NCBI RefSeq assembly: GCF_019263585.2 | Contig: NZ_JADQDF010000003.1 | Location: 1-61,150 of the forward strand | Direction of reading: 5' to 3' | Source of the DNA: Pseudonocardia oceani | GTDB taxonomy: Bacteria; Actinomycetota; Actinomycetes; Mycobacteriales; Pseudonocardiaceae | Length of the DNA: 61,150 nt | Part shown: positions 1 to 9,100 of the stretch, piece by piece | How positions within the stretch are numbered: position 1 is the first letter of the stretch | Layout of the letters: every line of letters starts with the position of its first letter | The notes under the pieces: generated by a model | What the model was told of the DNA's origin: nothing | Seen by the model: only the letters and a program-made list of their open reading frames with translations | Databases searched by the model: none | Program-made: the position numbers and the translations under genes

Positions 1-1
1 G

Positions 2-418
2 CCCGCGGTGACCGTCAACGTCGGCCACCCCACCGGTGGCGACGACGACCTGCAGGCGAAGGCGCTGGACCGCCTGGCGAAGACCCTCGACCAGCTCGAC
101 GCCGAGTACGCCGTCGTCGAGGTCAAGGCAGCCCCTCCCGGCTTCACCCCGAAGCCCATCATCGCGCGCATCCGCAAGCTCGTCGCGGCTGCGCAGGCCC
201 TGCTCGACGCCGTCGAGCCGGACACCAGCAAGAACGACCTGAGCAACGCCGAGAAGGCCACGCCAGCCCAGCCCGCCGACACCCCCGACACCCAGGTCGC
301 CCCCGAGGCCGCCGCGGAGTCGAAGGGTGCCGAGCCCGCCCGGCCCGGAACCGCCTCCGAGCGTCTGCGCACCGACCTGGAGCTGCTCGAGCTCGAGGCC
401 GATTCGTACACGATCTGA
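2..418 (+). CDS. Prohead protease, C-terminal part (continues from the right edge)
   Basis: The frame is open from the left edge and ends at TGA 416-418, so this is the 3' end of a longer gene. It continues exactly from the protease that runs off the right edge (60648-61150): the two leftover bases CA plus base 1 (G) make a Gln codon. The roughly 138 residues seen here are charged and rich in Ala, Pro and Glu. In HK97-type systems such protease tails can act as a scaffold extension; that role is inferred. The capsid gene starts 10 bases downstream behind a GAGGAG ribosome site, the usual protease-capsid order. Confidence 0.8.
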   Translation, partial: PAVTVNVGHPTGGDDDLQAKALDRLAKTLDQLDAEYAVVEVKAAPPGFTPKPIIARIRKLVAAAQALLDAVEPDTSKNDLSNAEKATPAQPADTPDTQVAPEAAAESKGAEPARPGTASERLRTDLELLELEADSYTI

Positions 419-428
419 GGAGATCACC

Positions 429-1784
429 ATGAGTAGCACCACCATCGACCCGGTCGAGGAGATGCAGACGCATCTCAAGGCCGCCCGCGCCATCGCCGCC
501 ACCGTCGACGCCGCGGACCGCGAGTACACCGACGACGAGCGCACCCAGCTCACCGAGCTGCTCGGCAAGGCCTCCGACGCCAAGAACCGCGCGGCCAAGG
601 CCAAGGGCGACGCCGCGATCAAGGCCGCCATCGTCGACCTCGGCGACGGCATCGGCCTCAACGAGAAGTCGGGCGAGCGCCGTACCCCCGCCGGCCTGAT
701 CGTCCCCGGCGGGCGCAAGTCCATCGGCCAGCACTACGTCGGCTCGCCCGAGTACAAGGCCATGCTGGACTCGGTCCCCGGTGGCCAGTTCACCAAGCAG
801 CACCGCGTGCAGGCCAACCCGGTCGGGTTCGAGCGGCTCGTCGCCCCCAAGCGGGGCGAGAAGGCGCTGGTCACCGGCGCCTCGGACACCTCCGGCGGCG
901 CGTTCGTCCGTGGCGACGACCTCGGCCTGCAGGTCGGCACGGAGCCGTTCCAGCGGCCGCTGACCCTGCGCGACCTGGTCACGTCCGGCACGACCACGTC
1001 GGACTCGATCGAGTACGTGCGCGTCACCTCGATCACCAACAACGCCGCGCCCGTCGCGGAGGCCACGACCTCGGCGGCGCCGACGCAGAGCGCCACCACC
1101 GGCCCGCTGGTCAACGCGGCCGGCGGCGGGTACAAGCCCGAGTCCGGCCTGGCCGTGGCACGGGTGACGACCCCGGTCCGCACGATCGCGCACTGGATCC
1201 CCGTCACCAAGCGGGCCCTGGCCGACGCCGCGCAGATGGTCACCCTGATCGACGGGTTCCTCGAGTACGGCCTCGAGGAGGAACTCGAAGACCAGATGAT
1301 CGCCGGTGACGGCACCGGCGAGAACTTCGAGGGCCTGGGCAACGTCTCCGGTGTCCAGGCGCAGGCCTACACCACCGACCTGCTCACCACGACCCGCATG
1401 GCGAAGACCAAGGTCCGGACCACCGGCCGCTCGGTCCCCAACGCCTACGTCATCAACCCGGCGGACCTGGAGACGATCGACCTCATCCGTGAGGACGGCG
1501 CCACCGGTGCGTTCATGTTCGGCGGCCCGGCCGCCGCGGGCGGCGCCACCACGCTGTGGGGCCTGCCGGTCGTCGAGTCCGAGGCCGTCGCCGCGGGCAC
1601 CGCCTACGTCGGCGATTTCACCAAGGCAGTGCTGTGGGACCGCCAGCAGAGCACCATCACGACTACGGACAGTCACGCGGACTTCTTCGTGAGAAACCTC
1701 GTGGCCATCCTGGCAGAGATGCGTGCAGCCTTCGGAGTGCTCCAGCCGAGCGCCTTCGTGGAAATCGACCTGACCCTGCTGTAA
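429..1784 (+). CDS. HK97-family major capsid protein
   Basis: This 451-residue protein is the main shell subunit. The start is ATG 429, preceded by GAGGAG at 416-421. The N-terminal ~75 residues are charged and helix-forming, like the HK97 delta/scaffold region that the prohead protease removes. The rest matches the HK97 capsid fold: an 'IPVTKRALADA' stretch, an acidic 'GLEEELEDQMIAGDGTGENFEG' type E-loop/spine segment, 'VINPADLETIDLIRE', and the late 'GLPVV' and 'GDFTKAVLWDR' motifs. It lies directly after the protease and before an HNH gene and the connector genes. Family assignment is firm; whether the shell is crosslinked cannot be judged. Confidence 0.93.
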   Translation: MSSTTIDPVEEMQTHLKAARAIAATVDAADREYTDDERTQLTELLGKASDAKNRAAKAKGDAAIKAAIVDLGDGIGLNEKSGERRTPAGLIVPGGRKSIGQHYVGSPEYKAMLDSVPGGQFTKQHRVQANPVGFERLVAPKRGEKALVTGASDTSGGAFVRGDDLGLQVGTEPFQRPLTLRDLVTSGTTTSDSIEYVRVTSITNNAAPVAEATTSAAPTQSATTGPLVNAAGGGYKPESGLAVARVTTPVRTIAHWIPVTKRALADAAQMVTLIDGFLEYGLEEELEDQMIAGDGTGENFEGLGNVSGVQAQAYTTDLLTTTRMAKTKVRTTGRSVPNAYVINPADLETIDLIREDGATGAFMFGGPAAAGGATTLWGLPVVESEAVAAGTAYVGDFTKAVLWDRQQSTITTTDSHADFFVRNLVAILAEMRAAFGVLQPSAFVEIDLTLL

Positions 1785-1798
1785 TCAGGAGCCCGACT

Positions 1799-2392
1799 GT
1801 GACCCAGTGTAAGACCTGCTCGCGCTGCCAAGAGCCGAAGCCGATTGACCAGTTCGGCCCGAGCAAGCAGACCGCCGATGGCTTGTTCCGCTACTGCCGC
1901 CCTTGCAAGCGAGCATCCGACAATCGGTCTTACGCGAAGCACAGAGACCGTCGCAAACCCGTCCGCCACGAGCACTACCTTGCGAACCGCTCCGCCTACA
2001 TCGCGCGGGCAACGGCGGCGTACCACGCGGATCGCAATGTCGTGAAACGACGAGCTCGCGAGTGGGCTGAGGACAACCCGGAGCGTCGGCGTCAGATCCG
2101 CCTGGAGTCGCAGGCTCGTCGCTACGCCATCGATCCGGAGCGGAAGCGCGAAGTCTGGCGCCGTCGCCACGCAGCCATCAAGCGCGGTTGCTCGGTGTAC
2201 CCCTTCACCTCGGCTCAGCTCGAGGCGAAGGTCGCGTACTGGGGCGCCCGGTGCTGGATGTGCTCGGCGCCGTATGACGCGATCGATCACGTGAAGCCCC
2301 TTGCGAAGCAGGGGCCACACATGCTGGCGAACCTTCGGCCGGTCTGCACTCCGTGCAACACGCGCAAGCGTGATCGTTGGCCGCTGCTCTAA
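1799..2392 (+). CDS. HNH homing-type endonuclease (paralogue of 59908-60558)
   Basis: This is a 197-residue protein with a GTG start 14 bases after the capsid stop. The N-terminus has a CxxC...CxxC zinc-ribbon pair ('CKTCSRCQEPKPIDQFG'). A long Arg/Lys-rich helical linker with 'RR' and 'YAxxR' patterns follows. The C-terminus carries the HNH core: CWMC, D163-H164-V, a following Asn in 'MLANLRP', and a CTPCN knuckle. Free-standing HNH genes of this type are usually mobile. It shares the domain order and most C-terminal motif residues with the HNH gene at 59908-60558, so the two bracket the protease and capsid genes. No role in virion assembly is implied. Confidence 0.85.
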   Translation: MTQCKTCSRCQEPKPIDQFGPSKQTADGLFRYCRPCKRASDNRSYAKHRDRRKPVRHEHYLANRSAYIARATAAYHADRNVVKRRAREWAEDNPERRRQIRLESQARRYAIDPERKREVWRRRHAAIKRGCSVYPFTSAQLEAKVAYWGARCWMCSAPYDAIDHVKPLAKQGPHMLANLRPVCTPCNTRKRDRWPLL

Positions 2393-2411
2393 CCCACGTC
2401 CCCTGCTTGTC

Positions 2412-2446
2412 CGAACCCCCGCACAGCTCCCCATTGCGGGGGTTCG
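2412..2446 (+). terminator. Hairpin after the HNH gene
   Basis: A perfect 11-bp inverted repeat, CGAACCCCCGC at 2412-2422 and GCGGGGGTTCG at 2436-2446, surrounds a 13-base loop. There is no T-run, as is common for terminators in GC-rich actinobacteria. It may reduce read-through from the capsid block or work as an RNA-processing hairpin. Confidence 0.55.
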
Positions 2447-2464
2447 GCATGTCTGGAGGCGCTA

Positions 2465-2818
2465 GTGCTCGTCTGCCCGATCTGCAATGCCGCGCACACC
2501 GCGTGTGTGCCGTCGAACCCGCAGCACATCGTCGATGTGCCACCCACCGCTCGGAGGCTCTCCATGGCCAAGCTGGACCTGTACGAGGTGCCCCACCGCG
2601 GGCACACCGCCACCCTCAAGCTGTCCGAGGACGAGGCGGAGGCGCTCTACGGCGACCGCGCGAAGAGGGTCGGCCCGGCCGCCCAGGTGGAGCCGCAGCC
2701 GGTGCCGCGCCCGCCGTACGCCACGGACGACTCGGACGACGCCGAGCCGGTCCCGGCGGAGAAGCAGGCCCCGGCCCCGCGCAACAAGGCCCGCACCGCC
2801 TCCACCTCGCAGAAGTAG
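2465..2818 (+). CDS. Small zinc-knuckle protein of the head-tail region
   Basis: This 117-residue protein starts at GTG 2465, 18 bases after a hairpin. The first residues form a CPIC...C motif ('VCPICNAAHTAC') like those of short actinophage proteins found just after the capsid gene. A second segment from Met34 ('MAKLDLYEVPHRGHTATLKL') could be an alternative start at ATG 2564. The C-terminus is a low-complexity Pro/Ala/Lys tail. Its position between capsid and connector genes is the only functional clue, and no function is assigned. Confidence 0.6.
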   Translation: MLVCPICNAAHTACVPSNPQHIVDVPPTARRLSMAKLDLYEVPHRGHTATLKLSEDEAEALYGDRAKRVGPAAQVEPQPVPRPPYATDDSDDAEPVPAEKQAPAPRNKARTASTSQK

Positions 2819-2824
2819 CGCGCT

Positions 2825-3361
2825 GTGCCGGGCGGTTACTCGCTGGTGTCGTTGCAGGAGGCCCGGCAGTTCATCAACGCGCGCGACGGGGACAACACCG
2901 ACGACGCCGAGTTGATGCGGTTCGCCGAGGCGGCCACAGAGGTCGTCGAGCGTCACGTCGGCGAGGTGCTGGTGCGCCGCACGATCGTCGAGACCCACGT
3001 CGTCACCTCGGGGCATCCGGCGCTGCTGCGCACTCCGGTGACGGAGTTGGTCTCGGTCTCGGTCGGCGGAACCGCCTCGGACGTCACCTCGCTGGCGCTC
3101 AACCCCGTGACGGGCCTGCTGTACGGCCTGGCGGGCACCGCGGTGGTCACGTACGTGGCCGGTGTCAACGAGGTGCCCTCGGCCTACCAAGAGGCGACGC
3201 TGATCATCTGCCAGCACCTGTGGTCGACCCAGCGCGCCAACGGCTTCACCTCGGCGCCGGCGTACGGATCTTCCGATGTGCCGGCAGTGATGGGGATGGG
3301 TTACGCCCTACCCAACCGCGCCGCCGAGCTCCTGGGGGCGCGCGCCCCTAACTGCCCGTGA
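2825..3361 (+). CDS. Head-tail connector (adaptor, gp6-like)
   Basis: This 178-residue protein starts at GTG 2825 and ends overlapping the next gene by 4 bases. It begins with 'SLVSLQEARQFINA', followed by helix pairs ('LMRFAEAATEVVERHVGEVLVRRT') and a beta-rich middle with 'TPVTELVSVSVGG'. It ends with a helical 'AYQEATLIICQHLWSTQR' segment. This pattern matches phage head-tail connector adaptors of the HK97 gp6/SPP1 gp15 class. The place directly after the capsid gene supports the role, which would be joining the portal to the stopper or tail. Confidence 0.75.
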   Translation: MPGGYSLVSLQEARQFINARDGDNTDDAELMRFAEAATEVVERHVGEVLVRRTIVETHVVTSGHPALLRTPVTELVSVSVGGTASDVTSLALNPVTGLLYGLAGTAVVTYVAGVNEVPSAYQEATLIICQHLWSTQRANGFTSAPAYGSSDVPAVMGMGYALPNRAAELLGARAPNCP

Positions 3362-3801
3362 GCGGCGGCTGCGTCCTCCCGGACGTCATCGACGCACTGG
3401 TCGTGCTGTGGCGGGCCGGGTTGCCGCCGCAGGTGCAGGTCGTCGATGGTCCCCCGACGGTGGATGTCCGCGGCGCGGCGCTGCTGGTCGGGTGGACCCC
3501 GCTCGTCGAGCAGACGCAGGGCACGTTCACCACGGCCGGGCTCCGCGTGGAGCGCGAGGCCATCGCGCAGGTTCCGTGCGTGGCCCGGTCATGGTCGGGC
3601 TCGGCAGACGTCGCGGCGCAGCGCCGAGACACCTTCGCCATCCTCACCAGCGCCCGTGACGCCCTTCGGGCTGATCGGACCCTGGGCGGGCTGGTGCTGG
3701 CGGCGCGATGCGCCGGCTACACGTACTCGGCGACGGTCAACGAACAGGGTCAGCTGATCGTCGACGTGATGTTCCCGGTCGAGATCACCCACCTCGCCTG
3801 A
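3358..3801 (+). CDS. Probable tail terminator or head-tail completion protein
   Basis: This 147-residue protein has a GTG start overlapping the connector stop (GTGA). It has the layout of tail terminators: an N-terminal helix ('VIDALVVLWRAGLP'), a central beta-rich part ('LRVEREAIAQVPCVARSWSGS'), a helix with 'RDTFAILTSARDALRADR', and a final beta strand with 'VDVMFPVEITHLA'. In similar phages the terminator lies between connector and tail tube, as here. A stopper-type completion protein is the main alternative. Confidence 0.55.
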   Translation: MSGGCVLPDVIDALVVLWRAGLPPQVQVVDGPPTVDVRGAALLVGWTPLVEQTQGTFTTAGLRVEREAIAQVPCVARSWSGSADVAAQRRDTFAILTSARDALRADRTLGGLVLAARCAGYTYSATVNEQGQLIVDVMFPVEITHLA

Positions 3802-3869
3802 CCCCCTCAGTTCCCCCCTCGCTCCCGGCACCTGCCGCGGGGCTCGTTCGCATGTCTAGGAGGAGCCCC

Positions 3870-4049
3870 GTGGCTCAGCAGACCCCCCGTGTTCGCGCCG
3901 TCCCCGAGGAGTGGGTGGAGCTCGAGCACAAGGACATCGACGGCACCCACCGGGTGTCGCCGCGCGCGGTCGCGCACTGGGAGACGCGCGGGTGGAAGCC
4001 CGTGACGAAGAAGCCGGCGCAGACCCGCGCCGCTGGATCGGAGAGCTGA
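3870..4049 (+). CDS. Small hypothetical protein before the tail tube
   Basis: This is a 59-residue protein. The start is GTG 3870, just after an AGGAGGAG ribosome site at 3858-3865; an ATG at 3852 would bury that site inside the gene. The sequence is hydrophilic, with 'EEWVELEHKDIDGTHRVSPRAVAHWE' split around a conserved-looking 'GWKPV'. Comparable short proteins sit next to tail tube genes in many actinophages. No function is known to me. Confidence 0.6.
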   Translation: MAQQTPRVRAVPEEWVELEHKDIDGTHRVSPRAVAHWETRGWKPVTKKPAQTRAAGSES

Positions 4050-4050
4050 C

Positions 4051-4539
4051 ATGGCTGCCACCCCCCTGAACGCCGCCGAGCGGTTCTCCGCTCTGAACGG
4101 CCTCGAGGTCGTGTTCATCCCCGTCGTGGCCGCCTACCCGGACGCGCCGACCCGCATCGAGATCGACGCCGGCACCGACCTCACGACCGAGATCGAGAGC
4201 TGGTCGGGTTTCACCACCACCTCGGAGACGATCGAGACGCCGGACCTCACCCGGTTCGTCGGGAAGATCGCCGGCCGGGTGTCGGCGGAGGACTCCTCGC
4301 TCAACATCTACGCCGACCGCGGCGGTGACGACGTCCGCGACGTCCTGCCCCGCGACACGCTCGGCTTCCTGGCGTTCATGGACGAGGGCGACACCCCGAC
4401 CTCCAAGATGGACCTCTACCCGATCCAGGTGCTGTCCTGCGAGAAGGTGCGGTCGATGGACGCCGCAACGATGCTGCGGGTCGACTGCTCGATGACCCGC
4501 ATCCCGACGTACGACCTCGTCATCCCCGCCGCGACGTGA
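4051..4539 (+). CDS. Major tail tube protein
   Basis: This 162-residue protein has an ATG one base after the previous stop. It is beta-rich, with 'LEVVFIPVVAAYPDAPTRIEI', 'TDLTTEIESWSGFTTTSETIETPD' and 'NIYADRGGDDVRDVLP' segments, and ends 'DCSMTRIPTYDLVIP'. This is typical of actinophage tube subunits of 150-200 residues. It comes directly before the frameshifted chaperone and the tape measure, the conserved place for the tube gene. The shaft would be made of stacked hexamers of it. Confidence 0.75.
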   Translation: MAATPLNAAERFSALNGLEVVFIPVVAAYPDAPTRIEIDAGTDLTTEIESWSGFTTTSETIETPDLTRFVGKIAGRVSAEDSSLNIYADRGGDDVRDVLPRDTLGFLAFMDEGDTPTSKMDLYPIQVLSCEKVRSMDAATMLRVDCSMTRIPTYDLVIPAAT

Positions 4540-4910
4540 CCCGGCGGGAGCGGCTGCTCGCGCGGCAGCTCCCGTCGGCGACGGTGCTGCTGGCCTCGAC
4601 CGACGCCGACGGCGACCCGGAGGAGCTCAAGCTCCGGGCGCTGCCGGCCGACGAGTTCGAGCAGCTCATGGCCGAGCACCCGCCGACCGACCAGCAGCGC
4701 GAAGATGGCGCCATCTGGAACGAGGCCACGTTCCGGCCGGCGCTGCTGTCCCGGTCAGAGGTGCCGCTCGACGGCGAGGAGTCGCTGAGCTGGGAGGATT
4801 GGGCGCAGCTGATGACGCTGCTGCCGTTCGGTGAGGTGCGGGAACTGTTCGACACCGCGCTCGCGCTCAACGACCGCGCCCCGGCGGCCGAGCTGGGAAA
4901 AGACTCTTAG
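4536..4910 (+). CDS. Tail assembly chaperone, short form (G-like)
   Basis: This 124-residue protein starts at GTG 4536, overlapping the tube stop. It is acidic and mostly helical ('DEFEQLMAEHPPTDQQRED', 'LSWEDWAQLMTLLPFGEVREL') and ends at TAG 4908-4910, just after a slippery site. In siphophages this short form and a frameshifted long form coat the tape measure protein during tail assembly and are absent from the virion. The end of the gene overlaps the downstream GT frame. Confidence 0.8.
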   Translation: MTRRERLLARQLPSATVLLASTDADGDPEELKLRALPADEFEQLMAEHPPTDQQREDGAIWNEATFRPALLSRSEVPLDGEESLSWEDWAQLMTLLPFGEVRELFDTALALNDRAPAAELGKDS

Positions 4911-5230
4911 GGGATGCCCAGTTCGCCGCAGAGATGGCGTACTGCGGGCCGAGGGGCATCGCCTGGGAGGAGTTCCTGGCGTGGTCGAAGGTCAGTCGGG
5001 ACGCCGCGATCCTGTGGCAGCTCCGCGAGAACGAGAAGTGCCCGAGCTGCGGGACCCACCCGCACGACTGGGACGAGAAGCACGGCGGACACCCGCGGGC
5101 GTACGTGGCCGCGACGCACACCTGCAGGGGCTGCGGTGTCGTGGAAACCCGTAGGGAGCAACTGATGCGGGAGGCGCCGCCCGGTACGTCGGTGACGTTG
5201 CGACGGCAGGTAGCGGGGGGTGCCATGTGA
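4536..5230 (+). CDS. Tail assembly chaperone, frameshifted long form (GT-like)
   Basis: This product is made by slipping -1 at 4895-4901. The first ~122 residues are shared with the short form. The T part reads through 'AYCGPRGIAWEEFLAWS' and a zinc-ribbon-like CPSCGTHPHDW...CRGCG, which is typical of actinophage GT chaperones. It ends at TGA 5228-5230, overlapping the next GTG start. No good independent ribosome site precedes the T frame, and its first Met (4934) lies inside the conserved motif. This supports production only by frameshifting. Confidence 0.8.
4895..4901 (+). other. -1 ribosomal frameshift slippery heptamer
   Basis: The heptamer G GGA AAA lies in the correct register (codons ctG GGA AAA), three codons before the short-form stop. 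After a -1 slip the ribosome reads AGA CTC TTA GGG GAT GCC, giving 'RLLGDAQFAAEMAYCGPRG' and an open frame to 5230. This is a classical X XXY YYZ signal in the classical gene position. Confidence 0.85.
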
Positions 5231-5751
5231 AGATCCGCGTTCGGGTGTCCAACTACCGCCAGTTCGGCCGGCTCGCGGACAGGCTCCGCGCGGCCGCCGA
5301 CGGCGGCCTGCGCCGCGAACTGGGGCAGGGCATCCAGATGGCCGCCCCCCCGGTGCTGTCGCAGGTGCGGGCCCGAGTGGCGCGCGCGAACTTCCCCGCA
5401 CAGATCCCGAAGGGCGGCGCCCGGCAGACCACCGGGTTCCGTGCCCGGCTCGCCGCAGCGACGAAGACCCAGGCGCTCGCCACCCCGGCGGGGGTGCGGT
5501 TCACCGTCGACGGCGCGGTGGTGCTCCCGGCGAACCCGTCACAAGGCCACCGGGTGGCGCTGTACTCCGACGGGTCACACCGGCGCCGCTGGCGCCACCG
5601 GGCCTTCGGCCACGACCCCAGCAACCCCAGGTCGTGGTTCAACCAGATGCCTGACCCCTGGTTCGACCAGGCGATCAACGACGGCGAGCCGCGGTTCCGT
5701 GCCGCCGTCGAGGCCGCCATGGATCGGACCGCCCGCCAGATCATGCGCTGA
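5227..5751 (+). CDS. HK97 gp10-like tail completion / minor tail protein
   Basis: This 174-residue basic protein starts at GTG 5227, overlapping the chaperone stop. It opens with 'VRVSNYRQFGRLADRLRAA', and contains 'ANFPAQIPKGGARQTTGFRARLAA' (split over two motifs) and a His/Arg-rich 'GSHRRRWRHRAFGHD' followed by 'NPRSWFNQM'. It ends with a helix 'FRAAVEAAMDRTARQIM'. This matches actinophage proteins annotated as minor tail or gp10-like tail completion. The place after the chaperone is typical for this group rather than for HK97 itself. Confidence 0.55.
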   Translation: MKIRVRVSNYRQFGRLADRLRAAADGGLRRELGQGIQMAAPPVLSQVRARVARANFPAQIPKGGARQTTGFRARLAAATKTQALATPAGVRFTVDGAVVLPANPSQGHRVALYSDGSHRRRWRHRAFGHDPSNPRSWFNQMPDPWFDQAINDGEPRFRAAVEAAMDRTARQIMR

Positions 5752-5761
5752 GGAGCGACCT

Positions 5762-6118
5762 ATGAAGTGGAAGATCCCTTATGCGGGCGAGGTGTACGAG
5801 TTCGACGACGCCCGGCTGACGGCGACGGAGGCCCGGCTGCAGAAGCGTCTCACCGCCGGCCTGTCGCCCAACGCCGCCGAGCGGGCCCGCCTCGACGATC
5901 TCGACGGCGACGCGTGGATCGCGGCACTGGTGATCGCGCGCACGCGCATCGGGATGAGCACCGAGGATGCGGCCAAGCTCGACCTCGACGAGTTCGACCT
6001 CATGTCGATCCTGAGCGCCACTCGAGCGGCCGACGCCAGTGACGCGAAGCCGGCGAAGACCCGCACCCGCAAGACCGCCGCGGCGCCCGCGCCCGCGGAG
6101 GAGCCTGCCCCCGCCTGA
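5762..6118 (+). CDS. Tail-assembly-chaperone-like protein before the tape measure
   Basis: This 118-residue protein starts at ATG 5762 behind GAGGAG. It starts 'WKIPYAGEVYEFDD', continues with helical, acidic segments ('LDDLDGDAWIAALVIARTRIG', 'AAKLDLDEFDLMSIL') and ends in a Lys/Ala/Pro tail. The layout resembles short actinophage chaperones that sit directly before the tape measure. With the GT pair upstream, this would be a second chaperone-like gene; a simple hypothetical protein is possible. Confidence 0.5.
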   Translation: MKWKIPYAGEVYEFDDARLTATEARLQKRLTAGLSPNAAERARLDDLDGDAWIAALVIARTRIGMSTEDAAKLDLDEFDLMSILSATRAADASDAKPAKTRTRKTAAAPAPAEEPAPA

Positions 6119-6186
6119 CCTGCAGTACCCCCCCGCACCTCGTCCACCTGCACGGAAGTACTCACGGGAGACGGGGGTGATTCGCC

Positions 6187-9100
6187 GTGTCCCGATCCAT
6201 GAACTTTGACGTCACCGCGAACGCGACGGCGGAGCAGGAGTTCCGTGCGATCGCCGCTGCGGCGGAGCGCCTGGAGACCAAGCTCAAGGACCTCGACCGG
6301 CTCAAGGTCGAGCCCAAGGTCGACCTCAACATCACCCCGGCCACGCTCAAGGCCAACCAGCTCAAGACCCGGCTCGACGCGCTGCGCAACGTGCGGGCCA
6401 CGGTCGAGGTCGTCGGCGCCGCCGAGGCTCGCGGCGAGGTCACCGCGCTGGTCGTGGAGATGCGGAAGGTCCGCGACACCCGAGCCAAGCTCGACATCCA
6501 GACCGGCACCGCCAAGGCCGACCTCACGACGATCGCCGCGAAGTTCGCCACGCTCGGTGACAAGAATGTCACGCTGAACGTCACGACCGGGCAGGCCGAG
6601 ACGCGCGTCGAGAGCATCGACACACGCCTCATGGCGTTGAAGATGATGTCGCCGGTCAAGATCGAGGTCCGCGTCGACCACGACGACGTCGCGCTCAACC
6701 GCATCCGCGCGTTGGTGGTCGCCGCGCGCGGGCTGGCCACCGAACGCCCGAACGTCCGGGTCACCGCCGACACCGCTGGCGCGCTCGCGCAGATGACGGC
6801 GCTACTCGCGTCGGTGCGCCGCCTTTCGGAGCCTGAGCACCAGATCAGGATCCGGCTCGAAGAGACTTCGGTCCTGTCGCAGCTGTCGCGGATCCAGACC
6901 GAGCTGAGCACCCTGTCCGGCGGCAAGTTCGAGGTTAGTGCCGACACCCGCCAGGCGATGATGGAGCTCGCGGCGCTGCGCGTGCAGCTGGCCGAGCTGC
7001 AGGCGTCCGAGCAGACCGTCGAGGTACGGGCCGAAACCGAGACCGCCCGCCGGCAGATCCGCGACCTCGAGAACCACCTCGCGCAGGTCGCCGGGCGCCA
7101 GCACATCGCGAACCTGCACGTCGAGACCAGCGTCGCCGCATCCGCCCTCGAAGGCCTGACCGACGCCATCGAAGGCACGTGGGACGCCCTCGAGACGCTC
7201 GGCAAGATCGCCGCCGTCCCGCTGGCCATCCCCGGCGCGTTCGCCGCGGCGGGCCAGATCGCCGCGGTCGGTAGCGCTGTCCTCGATCTGACCGGCGTGC
7301 TCGGCCTGGTCCCGGCGGCTGGCGCGGCCGGCGGCGCCGCGATGGCGACGTTCGCCCTAGGCTTGTCGCACGTCGCAGACGCGCTCGGCCCGACAGGTAC
7401 GGCCGCGCAGGTCAAGAAGGTGAACGAGGCGGTCGCGGCGCTGTCGCCGAACGCGCGCGAGGCCGTCGCCACGATCCGCGGGCTAGGGCCCGCCTTCTCC
7501 GACATGCGCCTCGAGGTGCAGCAGCAGCTGTTCCGCGGGGTCGGCGAGGAGATCAAGACAGTCGCCGGCACCTACCTGCCGGTGATGAAGACGGGGCTGT
7601 CCGGCATCGCCGAGGAGCTCAACCTCGGCGCGAAGGGGTTCGTCGACTGGATCCAGCAGGGCCGCACGATCACCGACGTCAACACCATCTTGGGGCTGAC
7701 GCGCACGACGATGCGCGAGCTGGCGCCGGCCGGCACGAACGTCGCCGCCGCGCTGACCGACATCGCGGTCGTCGGCGCCGCCGTGATGCCGGAGCTCGCC
7801 ACTGGCGCCACCCGCGCGACGGAGCAGTTCCGCGAGTTCATCGCCGAGGCTCGGAAGTCGGGAGAGCTTGCGGAGTGGATTCGCGGCGGCATCGACGCCG
7901 TCGAGTCCCTCGGGCGCATCGCGATCAACACCGGCAGCGCCCTCGGATCGCTGTTCTCGGCCGCGGACGAGGCTGGGTTCAGCTTCCTCGGGACGGTCGA
8001 GCGACTCACCGCCGAGATCGACATTCTGATGTCGTCGCAGTCGGGTCGTCGGGCGCTGGTCGACACGTTCGCGGAGTCCCGCGACGCCATCAACACGCTC
8101 CTGCCCGGAGTGAAGGAACTCGCTGGAGCCACACTCGAGACCACCGGCGCGTTCGCCCGCACCGACGGGCTAGAGCGGTTCGCTTCCCTGGTGTCGCAGA
8201 CCGCGTCGGCGGTGTCCCCGCTCATCTCGGAGCTGGGAGAGCTCGCGGGCGGAACACTCGGCGCGCTCGCTGGTGGTGCGGAGCTCGCGGTCACCGCACT
8301 GACGCCGGTCATCTCCCTGACCGGCGGGCTGATCGACGTCCTGGGCCCGGTCGCCCCGGCCGTCCTGGCCGCGGTCATCGCGTTCAAGGGCCTCGGATTG
8401 GTGGCGCCCTCGGTCGCCGCCCTCGGTGTGTCGACGCAGGTCGCTGCAGCGTCGGCTGCCGCGTTCGCCGGCCGAATGACAGGCCTCGCCCCGGTGGCCC
8501 TCGCCGCCGGCACCTCGACGCTGGCCCTCGGCACCGCGGTGGCCGCGGTGGGTCGCGCTCTCCCGATCGTCGGCGTCGCCGCGGTCGGGCTGGGCCTCGC
8601 GCTGTCCTCGATGTCCACGTCAACGGACAGTGCGGTCACCGCGATGGCCGCCGGTGGCGTCGCCGCGGACAACATGCGAGCCGCGCTGCTCGAGCAGCAG
8701 GGCGCATCGCAGGCCGGCCGGTCCGGGTTCGACGACTGGGCGACCAGCATCAACGGCTGGGTGAACAGCAACGTCTTCGGCATGGCCTCGGTCGAGTCGA
8801 CGACCGAGGCGATGTCGCGGCAGCGGTCGGAGATGACCGCGCTGCAGCGGGCGCAGCAGGACGTCACGATCGCGCAGGGCGAATACCAAGCGGCGCTCGA
8901 CCGCTTCCCTGCCAGCTCGCCACGGGTACAGGCTGCGGCGTCCGCGCTGGCCGATGCGACCCGTCGGGTGCAGATCGAGCAGATCGCCGCCCGGAACGCG
9001 ACAGACCTGCACACCGCGGCCATGATCCAGCAGTCCGACCAGGCGATGGCCGCGACGAACGCAGGCCGCGGCTACGAGGGCGCGCTGCTCAACCTGGAGC

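Noticed and set aside
159..1676. Long open frame (505 codons) on the minus strand opposite the capsid gene
   Set aside because: It is a mirror of the capsid gene's GC-rich third positions; the translated text is low-complexity Gly/Arg/Ala and the plus strand has a clear capsid protein.
4831..5154. Third frame over the end of the tail chaperone (107 codons)
   Set aside because: The conserved GT sequence lies in the -1 frame (to 5230); this +1 frame gives Arg/Gly/Pro text only.
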